From Ixodes scapularis (lineage: Eukaryota; Arthropoda; Arachnida; Ixodida; Ixodidae): a stretch of DNA of 64,000 nt. The translations under genes and the position numbers were made by a program. Below, piece by piece: positions 34,901 through 46,900 of the stretch. The stretch covers positions 1,674,001 to 1,738,000 of the forward strand of contig NW_024609948.1 in assembly GCF_016920785.2 (NCBI RefSeq), read 5' to 3'. Under the pieces are notes generated by a model. That model searched no databases. It saw nothing but the letters and a program-made list of their open reading frames with translations, and was not told the origin of the DNA. Numbering within the stretch: position 1 is the first letter of the stretch; each line of letters opens with the position of its first letter.

Positions 34901-37900
34901 CTCAGTTTTTATACATACCACTTTTTATTATGGCTAAGACGAGCCGGCGCTCGAGAAGTCGGCTTGTTGAATGAAATGGCTCCGGCATATGCTGCCGATC
35001 TAGTTCTCAAGGGGGAAAAAACGGAGTACTGTTGGGTTTAAAGGGATACTTCAACAATATTTGAAAGATTCCCGTTGTGTTCAAAAATAGGTTGAATATG
35101 ATTCCTAATATCCGTAAATGACAATCGCACGTTTGTATATTGATTCTGGTGGCTGTATTTTTCGTTATAAACGGCCCACTCTGGCAAGCGCTCGGAGAAG
35201 GCCCAGCGGAGACCACGTGACATCCAACGCAATCGTGACGTAGGTCGTCTCAAGACGAGCAAAGCTACGGCGAGGCTGACGTCGAGAGGATGGCCTAGTC
35301 GTTCCAGCCACCGAAGCGGCTGCTTTTGTACGAATTTTGAGCGACGGGTTAATCTTCTATAATCTTGTGGGGGGACAATAACGACTACTGCGGCACACAA
35401 AAGGCATTCTCGGGAAGAGGGGAGTTCCTCCTTTCCCCCTTCTCTCGTCGTGGCCGGAGGCGAGACAACCTCCGTCACTAGCTGTCAAGGTTCCTAGACG
35501 GACATTACAAGCGAGGCGTTAGCGACATCCATCAGGTGCTCTTTGCTAATCGTTTAATTAGTCTTAAAATTTCTTTTCGAGCCTTTTTTACAAGATATTG
35601 GTATGTTCGATGTGATGCTGCTCCTTTGAACACATATAGACCAAGAAATGAGCGCCGAAATTTTGTTGTAGTACCCCTTTAAGCGACCCAAATACAGCCC
35701 CAATTCTTCAGTTCTGTCATTGATCGAGCTAATAAACAATTCCTTACATGCAAACGAGCAGGGAAAATAATGGAAAATGTTCCCAGCTTTATATTTGGAT
35801 ATATATAAATTTTATTATGCTCACAATGGTATGGTCCCTTTGAATATATTATCTGAAATGGGCTCATACTTCCCAAGTACCATGTTGAGGCCGGACTTCA
35901 TGGAGCAAATACGGTGAAATAACACTCAAACAAACTTTGAGGGACCTAAAAAAAAAGTTTGCTAAAGTGGGAGTTCACTTAATTGGATGCAGTGGACATA
36001 GTGCTGTTTTGCTGGGCAAGTTTACAAAATTTTCTTCAGCTGTTTGTTTTAGTGGTGTTTCACCGTATGCCGCAAACAATCAATGAACTTTACCCGACGG
36101 CGCGTTCGCTTTGTGCAAAGTCTAACAACTGCCGTTGCGATGCCACGTGCAGGGCAAACGTTGGTGCACCGAATTTGTCGCCTCTTTTTCTCGACAGAGT
36201 ACTCTCCGTGCTTTGCGAGACTACGAGAAAATAAAATAAGACGCTCTTTCCCTCGACAGGAGCAGCTGATGAGCTTCAGCGGAAAGCCCGCCTCCCTGGA
36301 CGTGAGCCCCCTGGCGCAGAACGTCAGCGATCTGGAAGCACTGGCCTCGACAGTGCGCAAGGACGTGAGTCATTCTCTCGCCTTCATTACTATGGTGCCT
36401 GGAAAGCTTCTCCGTCCACCCACTCACATCATGAAGTGTTGTCGCCTCCCACGATCCACACAAAAGCGGAGGTAGATGCGGTAGGCTGCTCTCTGGCTTG
36501 ACTCTCCACAAAAGCTTCGGCGGCCATTAGTTGCGATGCGTTCGCTCCTAGTTTTTTGCCAGACCTTGTGGTTCTCCTTTGGGCCACTGCCTTTGGGAGT
36601 ACCACGTTCGCGGTGAGACGCTCTACCACGAAGCGAGTTCGTACTCGCATGGCATGCTGCTCTTTGAGCGCAATCAGACACCAGTCACGTTGGTGACGGT
36701 GATAAACTCTGTTTATTAACAACGGAACAAATAAGAAAACAGCGGCTATCAGCTGGTGAACGCCGTTGGTGTGGAAATCGCCCACGGCCGAACAGTCGTT
36801 CACAAAGATACAAAGGACGAGGTAAATGCTCACCGGTGCGCCGGGCGGTTCCCCGTTGTCGCCGCCGCCGAATCCCAGGAAGAAGAGAGAGAAAGATCTC
36901 GCTGTTCGCTGGTTTTAAGATAACGGCGGGGCGAAGTGGCTAATCAAGAAGCGACACGTCGATCTCCTTTCTGCGGGGGTTCATTACGAAAATCGCCCCC
37001 AGGGGGGAAAGGAGGAAGCCACTCAGTGATAAGCAGTGCCACCTCTCGCTAGGTCAGCGCGGCCGCCACGGCGCGCCAAAACGCTGACGCGACAGAATGT
37101 TCAGGGATCACGATCCCCACAACCTTCTTCGACAAGCTGTCAGGATCGCGACGTCCGACAGCACGACATGATGGCTTCTGCAACGCCAGTTGCCACTCGG
37201 AGCCGCTTTTGATGCATTGCCAGTATGGGATGCCAAGCTCACCGGTCAGAGACGCGTTTCGGGTGCACAACGCCTGGAACACGCCTTTGACTGGTGTGTT
37301 TACTGCACTACACTCTCTGTGTGTTGCAAGTGGCTGTGATGTGGCCTCAGATTAAGTCGCAGAAGACAGTCTGTCATGCTGTTGGATGTCGCGATTGTGA
37401 CGGTTGGTGGTAGAAATGCCGGCAAAAAAGGCGATTGGAAACAACGGTCCCCGCCGTCCCAGTGTCCCATTTCGGGTCTGCTTCGGTTTCCATCGACCGT
37501 CTGGCTGCTAAACGAGCTGCAGCGGAACAGGCATCTGCAGCTCATGCCGCTGCTCCGCCACCGCTGGGATCACGCCGGCGCGACAGACGTGCAACGTGAT
37601 CGGGTGGAAATGGAGGAATCGGCAAACCGAGACGTCGTAAATCACGCCACGCGTAACGGGTGCTGTACCTCTGGGGAGGGCGCGCAACCACCGACGATTT
37701 CTGCTCTTTTTCGTGCAGGCTTCGAGCCTGGCGCTCTCGGCTACGGCGAACAACCACACGGCGTACAAGACCAGGCTGGAAGCCGACCGGGAAGAGCTCA
37801 ACGTGGAGAAGACGGTCCAGGAGATGCGAGGTACCGTTTTGTGCGTTTTAATTTAAAGCTCGGCTGCTTCCGTCGAAGTAGTTGACGACGTGTCACGACG

Positions 37901-40900
37901 GCCGACGAACGAGGAAGCCAGCGTGGACGAGGGTAGAAAGGAAAGCGGCTGGTGAGATTTAAGGGTCAGCCAGGTGTCTTTTTAATCTTGACAACCGCTT
38001 CCTTCTTTCCCTCGTTGGATTTGTGTCTTCCTCACTAGACCCACTGAGTAAGCTACGCTTGGCGTATCGGCACTGTATTCCCCCGATTGTCTTGCGGGCA
38101 TTGCCATTTTGTTGCCTGTGCAGAGCGGGTGCAATGGGCGGCCATTACGATTTGAAAATGCGGCTTTTCGCACTTTAGATACGGCGTATTTCCTGAAATT
38201 TCAGATAATGTGTGTCGTAAGTAGGGCTCGATGTTTTCGATGACGACTGAAACATTGTGAAAAACTGGGCAATTGTGTTGCATGTTAAACGTGTGGCATC
38301 TATGCTCTCTTTTTGTGCATTAGTTTTTGTGAGCTGGCTTAATGCGTGGCATGTGCACTCGATTCCTGGCGCTGACCCGGGTTTTCAAAAGGTGTGACAG
38401 GGTGTCCAGTTGACATCTGCCAGACGCAGAGTGGACGCCCTGCAGGGCTTTTCTTCCAAATAGCAGCTCTACTTACGCCGACGTGTTGTGACATGCTGGA
38501 AAAACGCCCACTTAATAAATCTTAATGGTCTGGGTGCGATTTTCACTAAGTGCAAACGCACTTTTACTGCCGATGGCCTCTTCCCCCCGCTCAAAACGAA
38601 TCAGTGTCAAGCCTTACAGCCACACTTTGATCCAGGTTTTACTTTTGGGCTTCACGAAATGCAGAGCTCCTAGCCAAAGAATGTTTTGCACTAAAAATTG
38701 GAGGAAACACCAAAGAAACCCTAATTGGAGCTGTCCTTGGATGAGAGAATTCCAGTAAGCTTTGGAGAAAGGAGAGCCTTATGTACAGCTTTATTCTGTA
38801 CTGACCCGGGACAGCCCCCTGAACTGACCCTCATTGCAGCTGCTTTCGTCAAGAACTGTGCCATGCCAGTTTTCTCCTTTCATCTTCTCATCGGTACTAG
38901 GATGTTTTACAAGTATTTGCATCACGCGTTTGTTTCGTTGAGGAGCGAGGAATTCGACGTCCATGTCTTATTTTTTTAACTTAAGCACCCATAAGTGCAG
39001 ATTTTTTGCCTGACATCCAAAATTTACTATGAAAAACACTGAATCCAAGAAGAAAAATAAACCCAGAAAAAACAGCCCCAAGCTAAGAAAAATAAACCCC
39101 CAAAAGTGTGAAGCATAGCTCTTCTAGCTGCTCCATTCTGCCCCGTCTCTTTAGACATTCTGAGCAGCCTGACAGCCTTCTCCGAGGGCCTGGGCTCGAC
39201 TTCTACCGCCAACGTGGAGCCGCTGCTCGACGAAGCCACCCGCATCGTGGAGCTTCTCAATGCCACCGAGTTCTTGAGGCCCTTCGCCGAAGCAGAGGAA
39301 GAGCTGGCGCAGGCCGGAGAAGGTGGGTGTTTCGTTCACTTCTCCGCCGCCGCGATGGATCGATCCATTGCTTTGGTTCTAATGGCACTAAGGTTGCCTC
39401 CGTCGGCCAACCGGACACGCGCTTCGAAAACCGCGCCGGCGATTTAAGATGGCTCCAAATCTACTGCAAAGATGTGGCACCTGCTATTTTTGTCGTCTTA
39501 GCATGTGGTAGACAATTGGCCGAGTTAAAAATTGGCTGTCTCTTTAGTAACCCTGTGCGAAGAGTGAATCTTGAGTTGGAAGCCATTTCGAAGCGAATGG
39601 CGATTTTGACCGAATATTTTTAAATCGAATATCGAATAGTTTCTCGAAGTCTTCCACTACCGTGTGCCATGCGTTTAAAGAAAACTCCAGGTCAACTCAT
39701 AAAGGTTGTTCCTAACCTTCCACTTGTCCGCATCTAAGCTCGGTTAATTTTATTATAGCTATGTTTATTAACTATGTCATGTAAACGACAAAATTGTCAC
39801 AGCTATCCTAATCGAGGGGTGTTATAAGTCGGCTTGCTATATGCAAATATTATTTTTCCAAGTTCCAATTTGGCAACAAAAAAGGCTTCTTATGAGTTGT
39901 GAATGCGAAAGTATGAATGTCGTTCTTGCACACGTCCTCGTGAAGTTGCCGCGCCTCGCTGACACCGGCCGTGCCGCAGTGGCACAGAATCAGCTGCAGG
40001 AATCGGCCGGCATGCTCCGGCAGCCGTGCCGCCACCCGAGCGCGCCAGCCGATTCCATTTATTAGTGCGCTGGAGATGCGGGCAGGCAGCGCCATGGATT
40101 GGTGCTAATTGAAACTGACGCGCGGCGGCCTCATTTATTGGCCGTTTTGTGTGGCGTTTTATGCGGCTTCAAAGCTGGGATGCCTCAAATCGTGGCTTCA
40201 CGAATTTATCTGCCATTTCGCACGGCTGATGACATCGGCTCGCTCCATGGGACAGTTAATGCTTCCGCACTAAAAAAAAAAAACGTTCAGCCTTTCCACT
40301 TTAGTAAAGAAGGAAGAGCAGCGGAGCTGTAGCTTCTGTTCTCGGTGATGTCTTTCCAGGCGAGCAATCTGCTCTTCTATTCCAAGGGAATCTGAGCCGT
40401 TCGACGCGGTGGAACTTTGGGTGATAGCGGCTTCGCAGCAATTGCGAAACCATTCACGCTGTTGCGCACATCGCCGCTCGTTCCACTCCCACTTTTCTTC
40501 CTCCGAAAAAAAGGTTGCTGCCATCTACGAGCGACGGCGGCAAGCAGTTGTGTGGTTGCCGCCATCGCTCATAGATGGCAGCAGGTGTCCAGAGTTCGGT
40601 GTCATCATTTCTTTGCTGGTGGACACGATCCTGGGGAAACTAGCCCTTAACAGGTCCGCTGTAAAAGCGAGAATATCGCAGTTCATCTCGAAGCAGATAT
40701 TGAATAGTGTATTGTTAATTACAACTATTAGAATATTTGTTCAATAGCAGTCTTTGGCATTTACCTAAGGCGTTGTAGCATTTAGAAGCCCCTTTTTTGC
40801 TCCCGTCCGTCTAAAACCAGTCTGTCTTGGACGTTATCGCCATACTAAATGGGTTATATATGTAAACTGGCACTTGAACTGCCGGGCGGCCACTAAGAGC

Positions 40901-43900
40901 GACTGACTTTGTGTCACTACTGGGTCCAGCACTCTCCTTTTGGCAGCCGAGTCCCTCGCTGCTCTTTTTTCACCAAGCTGCACCTGCCGTTGTCGCTCCT
41001 GCAGGATTTTGGTGATATACAAAGGCTGCAAGCAAAAGCTTTCATATTGCTTTTGGTCTGCTTTTCTTCTGTTGAGCATTTACCGAGAGAAGTCCTCAGT
41101 CCAAGAACAGATGGGCGACTGATCGCTCTTCTCCATCGAGGCTACATCCACGGCGCCAACACGAAGAAAGGGTGACCTTAATAATGCTATCTAGTATTTA
41201 AAGAGCAAAATAAAATTGCAATAAAATTTCAGACAGACAATAGGCCAGTGTAAACTGTGATGTCACGTATGCTGCTGCAACCTAGCCTTAATATTATCAT
41301 TGCAGATTTGTTGAAGTGATGGCTTTTAGGGGCAAAGCTCCTTAGGGTCTAGCCTTGTCCGTCCGGTGTCCGTGCTCACATCGATCTTGCTGGTGCTCGT
41401 GCTCGTGAGCTCACGTGCTCACATGCTCGTGCAAAAAAAAAAAAAAAAATGAAAAAAAACAAAAAAAAAAAAAAAGTTTGCGCAGTGGACAGGATTCGAA
41501 CCTGTGCTGGGAGACCCCAATGGATTTCTAGTCCATTGCCTTAACCACTCGGCCACGACTGCGGCACGAGTAGGGGGCTCTGAGATCTGGTAGTAGCTTA
41601 AGAGCTGGGGGTGTCATGGATGAAAGGTTGCATGTAGCCGCTCAACGTCTATACAGGAAAGGGCGCTGCGGTCAAATGCGTATATAATTGCGTTAAACTT
41701 TGCATGCATTGGCTCAACGTTAATAGACGAGAAGGCGCTGCGGTCAAATGCTCAAATGCGTATATAACCACGTTCCATACTACACATTCTCTTTCTGACA
41801 TGGATGAAAAGGAACGAAATGCTCGGCATGCTGCGGCTCAGCATCTGCGCAGACAAGCACCACCAGAGCTTTACCCCAATCAACATCATTCACCACGTGG
41901 AGATGCAGTCAATTTTTTAGAGCGCAGCTCTTAGGGGCCCGTTCCCGGCTTGAGCGGCGTCGCCGTCGGCGTTGGCGTCGCCGTCGCCGTCGGCGTCGGC
42001 GTAACCAAGGTCATCCCAAGGTCACGTGACCCCCAAGGTCACGTGACCCCTCCCAAGGTCATCTCAAGGTCATGTGACCCCACGTGACCCCCTGAAGGTC
42101 ACGTGACCCCTCGAGGTCACGTGACCCCTTCCAAGGTCATCTCAAGGTCACGTGACCCCAAGATGACCCCACGTGACCCTTTGAAGGTCACGTGACCCCC
42201 AAGTCACGTGACCCCTCTGAGGTCACGTGACCCCCGAGGTCACGTGGTCGCCTCCCCAAGGTCACGTGACCCCCAAGGTCACGTGACCCCTTCCAAGGTC
42301 ATCTCAAGGTCACGTGACCCCTCTGAGGTCACGTGACCCCCCCGAGGTCACGTGACCCCTCCAGGTCACGTGGGGGTCACCTTTGGGGTCACGTGGCCTT
42401 GAGGTCACCCCCAGGTCACGCCTCCCCGAGGTCACGTGACCCCCTCCCCGAAGTCACGTGACGCCCCCCCCGGAGCATATTAAAGAATGAGGGGAGGAGG
42501 AGGAGAAGGGGGAGGGGTCTACCCTTTCTCAGTACCCTTCACTCCTCCTCCTCAAGAGCTGCGCTCCAATTCGGCGTTACAGGGATTTGTAAACGGCTTT
42601 CACTTTTTTTTACCCTCCTTTTAGCTCTTCCTTTTGTTTTTATAGAAGGATGAGTGGCCTTGGCCCTGGCTAATCCTCCTTGTAATAAGTCGCCGAGTGC
42701 TCGACATCCGTGCCTCTCTACTCTCTGCTGAAGGTGCCCACTGCGTGCCGTTGCAGGCCTGGAGCGTGCGCAGAACTTCTCGCTGCCGGCGGTGCAGAAC
42801 GACGCAACCCTGGAGGACCTGCGGCAGACGATGGCGGAGGAGCTGGAGGGGCGCCTCTACGAGCTGGCCAACCACACCCAGAGGGTCGAGGACATGGTGC
42901 GGGAGGTGGCCCACCTGCAGAACACGGCTAACAGCTCCCCGTTCAGGGTGAGTGCATCTGCCATCCTGAGCCAGAGGCTCTGCTCCATGCTAACGTGCAG
43001 TGCACCATATTAAAAATCACGTTGCTCCGAGAGCAGTTGCCCTCCACAGACCTCTCTTTCTCATGTTGGCATTGATCATGGTAACAAGGTCCCTTGTAGT
43101 CGGCGCCCATGGTTCCCAACCTTCCGCTTGTCCACTTCTAAGCTCGGTTAATTTTGATATAACTATATTTATTAACTGGGGCATGTAAATGACATATTTG
43201 TCGCAGCTATCCTAATTGAGGGGCTTAATAAACCAGCTTGCTGTATGCAAATGTTTTTTTTTTCTATATCATATTTGACAAAAAACACGGAAATCGTAAG
43301 TTACTCCACTGTGTGAAGGTGCATGACCTGCGAAGCTGTTGAGCACACAAAACAGACCCGCCCTAAGGAGCTGGAGGAAACTAGACATGCACAACAGGAC
43401 CACCCCTCCGGGAGACAGGAAGGAAAGGAAACTAGGCAGGCAAGAGCTGAGAACGACGACTAAGAGGGGGGATTCAATGGCCAAGTGGGCTACAGTGCAC
43501 ACCCAGCTTGACGCGCGTAGAGCGAAAGCTCGCGCTGCAGAAGCCAGGGTTCAAGCCCCACCCCTGCCCGTTTCGATCTGGATGAGCATCGTACCGGTGT
43601 GTGGTCGTGTATCACTACTGCGTGATGCACGTTAAAGACCCAGGCTAGCAGTCGTACTGTACTGGCAAAATTGCTCATCTACAGTGTAAACTAGTGTCGC
43701 CCCCCCCCTGGCAGAGCGACCTTACGCTGTATAAACACTAAACATCCAATTTGGCTTTTTGACTTTGACGACAAATAGAGGGCAGTGCGAGCGTAAACAT
43801 GGCCGACGCTGGTCGCACAGTGGCAAATCTTCGAGAAACTTTTATTATCTACCTGGGAGTCTACTGATCTTGAAAATGGTGCCTATTGATAACTTATCTA

Positions 43901-46900
43901 CTCAATAGACCTATTGCTAAATTACCCAAGCATCGAGGAGAATGCAGGGAATGGTGTTCCACGCGTTGCATGTGCTGGCGTCTGTAGCAATAACTGTTCT
44001 AAAGTAAAAGCCTAAACAAATGGCATCTTGCATGCACGTTTGTCAACGCTGAGGCATTCTGCTACAGATCTAGTGAAGAAAAACGTTTGGTATTACATTA
44101 TTTTTCAAACGATAGTTTTCTCAAACAAAGTCAGTGTGTTTCTGATAAAAACGACTATAATTTATTTGACAATTCATGTATGCAGATGAAGCTTTGCACT
44201 GCATTCTGCCTCACAACTGCCAGTATATACTGTAAATTTAATTCATAATAAGCAAAAGGTTCAAAAGTTAACTCTTTTGGGTAGTGTCCCCCTTAATGTA
44301 ACCAGTAATATAATGTGATTTTTGTTTTGTTTTGTATTTTGCAATTTTTTCTAGCTGCATTGTTACTTGTTGTGTAGTGCACTTTCAAACCTTCTTATCT
44401 ATTTATTTATTCAACATACCCCTAAGGCTCTCCAAGGGAGGATATTATGTAGGGTACAATATAGAATATATTGTATTCACGTCTAACGGGACATTTTGTT
44501 TGCTTCTATGTTCACCCACTGTGCAATGCCTCGAATCCCGGAGAAAAGCTCACCGGAGAAAAGCTCACCGGAGATAAGCTCACCGGAGATAAGCTCACCG
44601 GAGAAAAGCTCATCGCAAAACCGGCGGATGCGGAGAAAAGCTCACCGGCCATTGAGCGTATGCGAAGAAAAGCTCACCGATTTTTTTTCTTCTTTTTATA
44701 TGGAGGCTATTGGATCATGCGTAACATATATCAATTTATTATCATTAAAATTTGTCAGCTTTGTAAAAAAGAAAATGTCCTTTTTTTGTATTATTTGTTA
44801 AGCTTATTAGGTATATTGCTTCCAAATTAATAATTGCGGGCGAGTGTTTTCTGTGGCTTACTCTGTAGGCAACGAAAGCCCAACTCAAATTTGTATGAAC
44901 TTGAAAAACAGAAAAAAGTTCGAAAACTTAATAATGTCTGCCTAAAACCTAAAAATCAAAACTGTAAATGCCAAAGATCCGAAAGTGCATGCGGACAACA
45001 ACGCGGTGCTTGAAATTCTCTTTGAAGCTTTTGTTAATTTTTGAAAATAGGACAAAACAGTCAGCAGGATATAAAAACTTTTTTCTTTCACGGAGAAGCA
45101 CGTTTTCTAGCCGTTCGTGCTGGTGTTTCTACACGTTGCCTTTGTGTGATAGTGCCTTTCTACGGCGAGGCACCAGTGACCTTCAGAGCTGCACACTGGC
45201 ACCGTTGTTACTCGTGACCTATATAAGAAGTAGTCTTCTTTAAGGTGGCGAATAGGGCGAGTTGGTAAACGTTATACATGATAAAAACCGCTCAAACGAC
45301 GACGACGGAGTGAAGACAACAAACACGACAGGACGAATCTGTTCTCGCAACTAAAGTTTTGTTAGTGAATTTAACAAAAAAAAAAACAAAAAAAAACAGC
45401 GTAGCCGATACTGATACATCAACAAACACCTACTTACCTATTAGGCACTACACAATATTTGAAACTGAAACGGTTCACCACACCGCTATTCATATTAGCT
45501 CACAAAGAACAAACATCTTTATTTGACAGAGCTACCGATGGCACCTTGCCAGTTGCCAATAAATTGTCTTTTTCACCGGTGTACGATGTTATGATTTTGT
45601 ACTATGCGAATTATGTTAAATTACAACGTTTGATGCAGAATCCGCTAAGTTAAAGAAAAAATTGGTGAGCTTTTTTCCGCATCCGCTCAACAGCCGCGGT
45701 GAGCTTTTCTCCGCATCTGCCGGTTTTGCGGTGAGCTTTTCTCCGGTGAGCTTATCTCCGGTGAGCTTTTCTCCGGTGAGCTTTTCTCCGGTGAGCTTTT
45801 CTCCGCCGCCCCAATGCCTCACCTCTCTCTCGGATTCAGTCATTCTATAACGCCATTGCTCCACCCCACCTTGATATATCTGCAGCTGTTCAATGTACCG
45901 TCGCCATTTGGATAATCTTACATTTGTCTCTTAACTTTATGTGTGTTTAGGATTTTTTGTTTGTTTGCTGGTTTTGCTGTTTGTGTTGGTGCACCAAGGG
46001 GAAGACTGATCTGGTTGTTTTTGGGCACCCAAAATAGAGAATATTATTATTATTATAAAGTAACAAATATCTAAACATAACGGCAAAACAAGAAAAATGT
46101 ACAAAAACAAGTTAAAAGGATTAGTAAGATAGGTAAGACAAGTGAAACACAATTGAGATAAATTGTATGTTATTGTCACTCTACAATGAGTTCATGGAAT
46201 TTTGTTACCTCGTCTTTGGTGGCTCTGTGTGCTGGCGGATTATTCCAATTGAATATTCTTTGTGGCTTGGTTCAGGGGATCATTGCCCAAAGCGAGGAGC
46301 TCAAGTTGCAGTCCGAGGCACTTCAGAAGGAGGCCAGGGAACTCCTTCGGGCCTGCCAGGACTACTACCCGGACGCAGAAAACGCCTATGAGGTGAGCAC
46401 CCATGCTACCTTACTGAAAGCGATGGCCTTTCACAAGGAGTGTTGGGAAATGCGCTCAGAATCTTACATAATATGCTTGCTAGTGGAGTAAACTTAAATC
46501 TTTCTTACTACAGGAAAAGAGGCTGTTATGGGGTGATCTCAAGGAAAAATTGTTTAGCTGCAAATATCCCTACTAGGTATAATTCTGTACAAAGCATACC
46601 AAAATGTAGCTAAAGGAATTCTCTTTTCAAAAACGAAAATGTCATTAAGATATTATGTAGCACAAAAAATGTAATGTCAAATTTTGTGTAACCAATGCAG
46701 AAGTTATTTTAATTTGATGTACCTTGCAAAGTATTAGGAGTAAAAAAAATTAAAACATATATTTTGTAGCTTACTTTTCTAGAAACAACTCCTGCGAATT
46801 TGAACAGTTTCCATGCAAAACCTCTTGTTTTGTGACGACCGTACCATTCCTTAAAGCCCCACCCAACTCGTTCCATGCTACTCCGTAGCCTGATGCCGAG

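Noticed and set aside
41481..41562. The tRNA as the head of a SINE
   Set aside because: No SINE body follows on the - strand; a long T-run follows instead, and the full tRNA-Ser cloverleaf is present.
41704..41934. 76-codon frame starting after a TATAA-like motif (MDEKERNARHAAAQ)
   Set aside because: Sits between a tandem duplication and the CACGTG array; likely repeat DNA. Kept out for lack of any supporting evidence.
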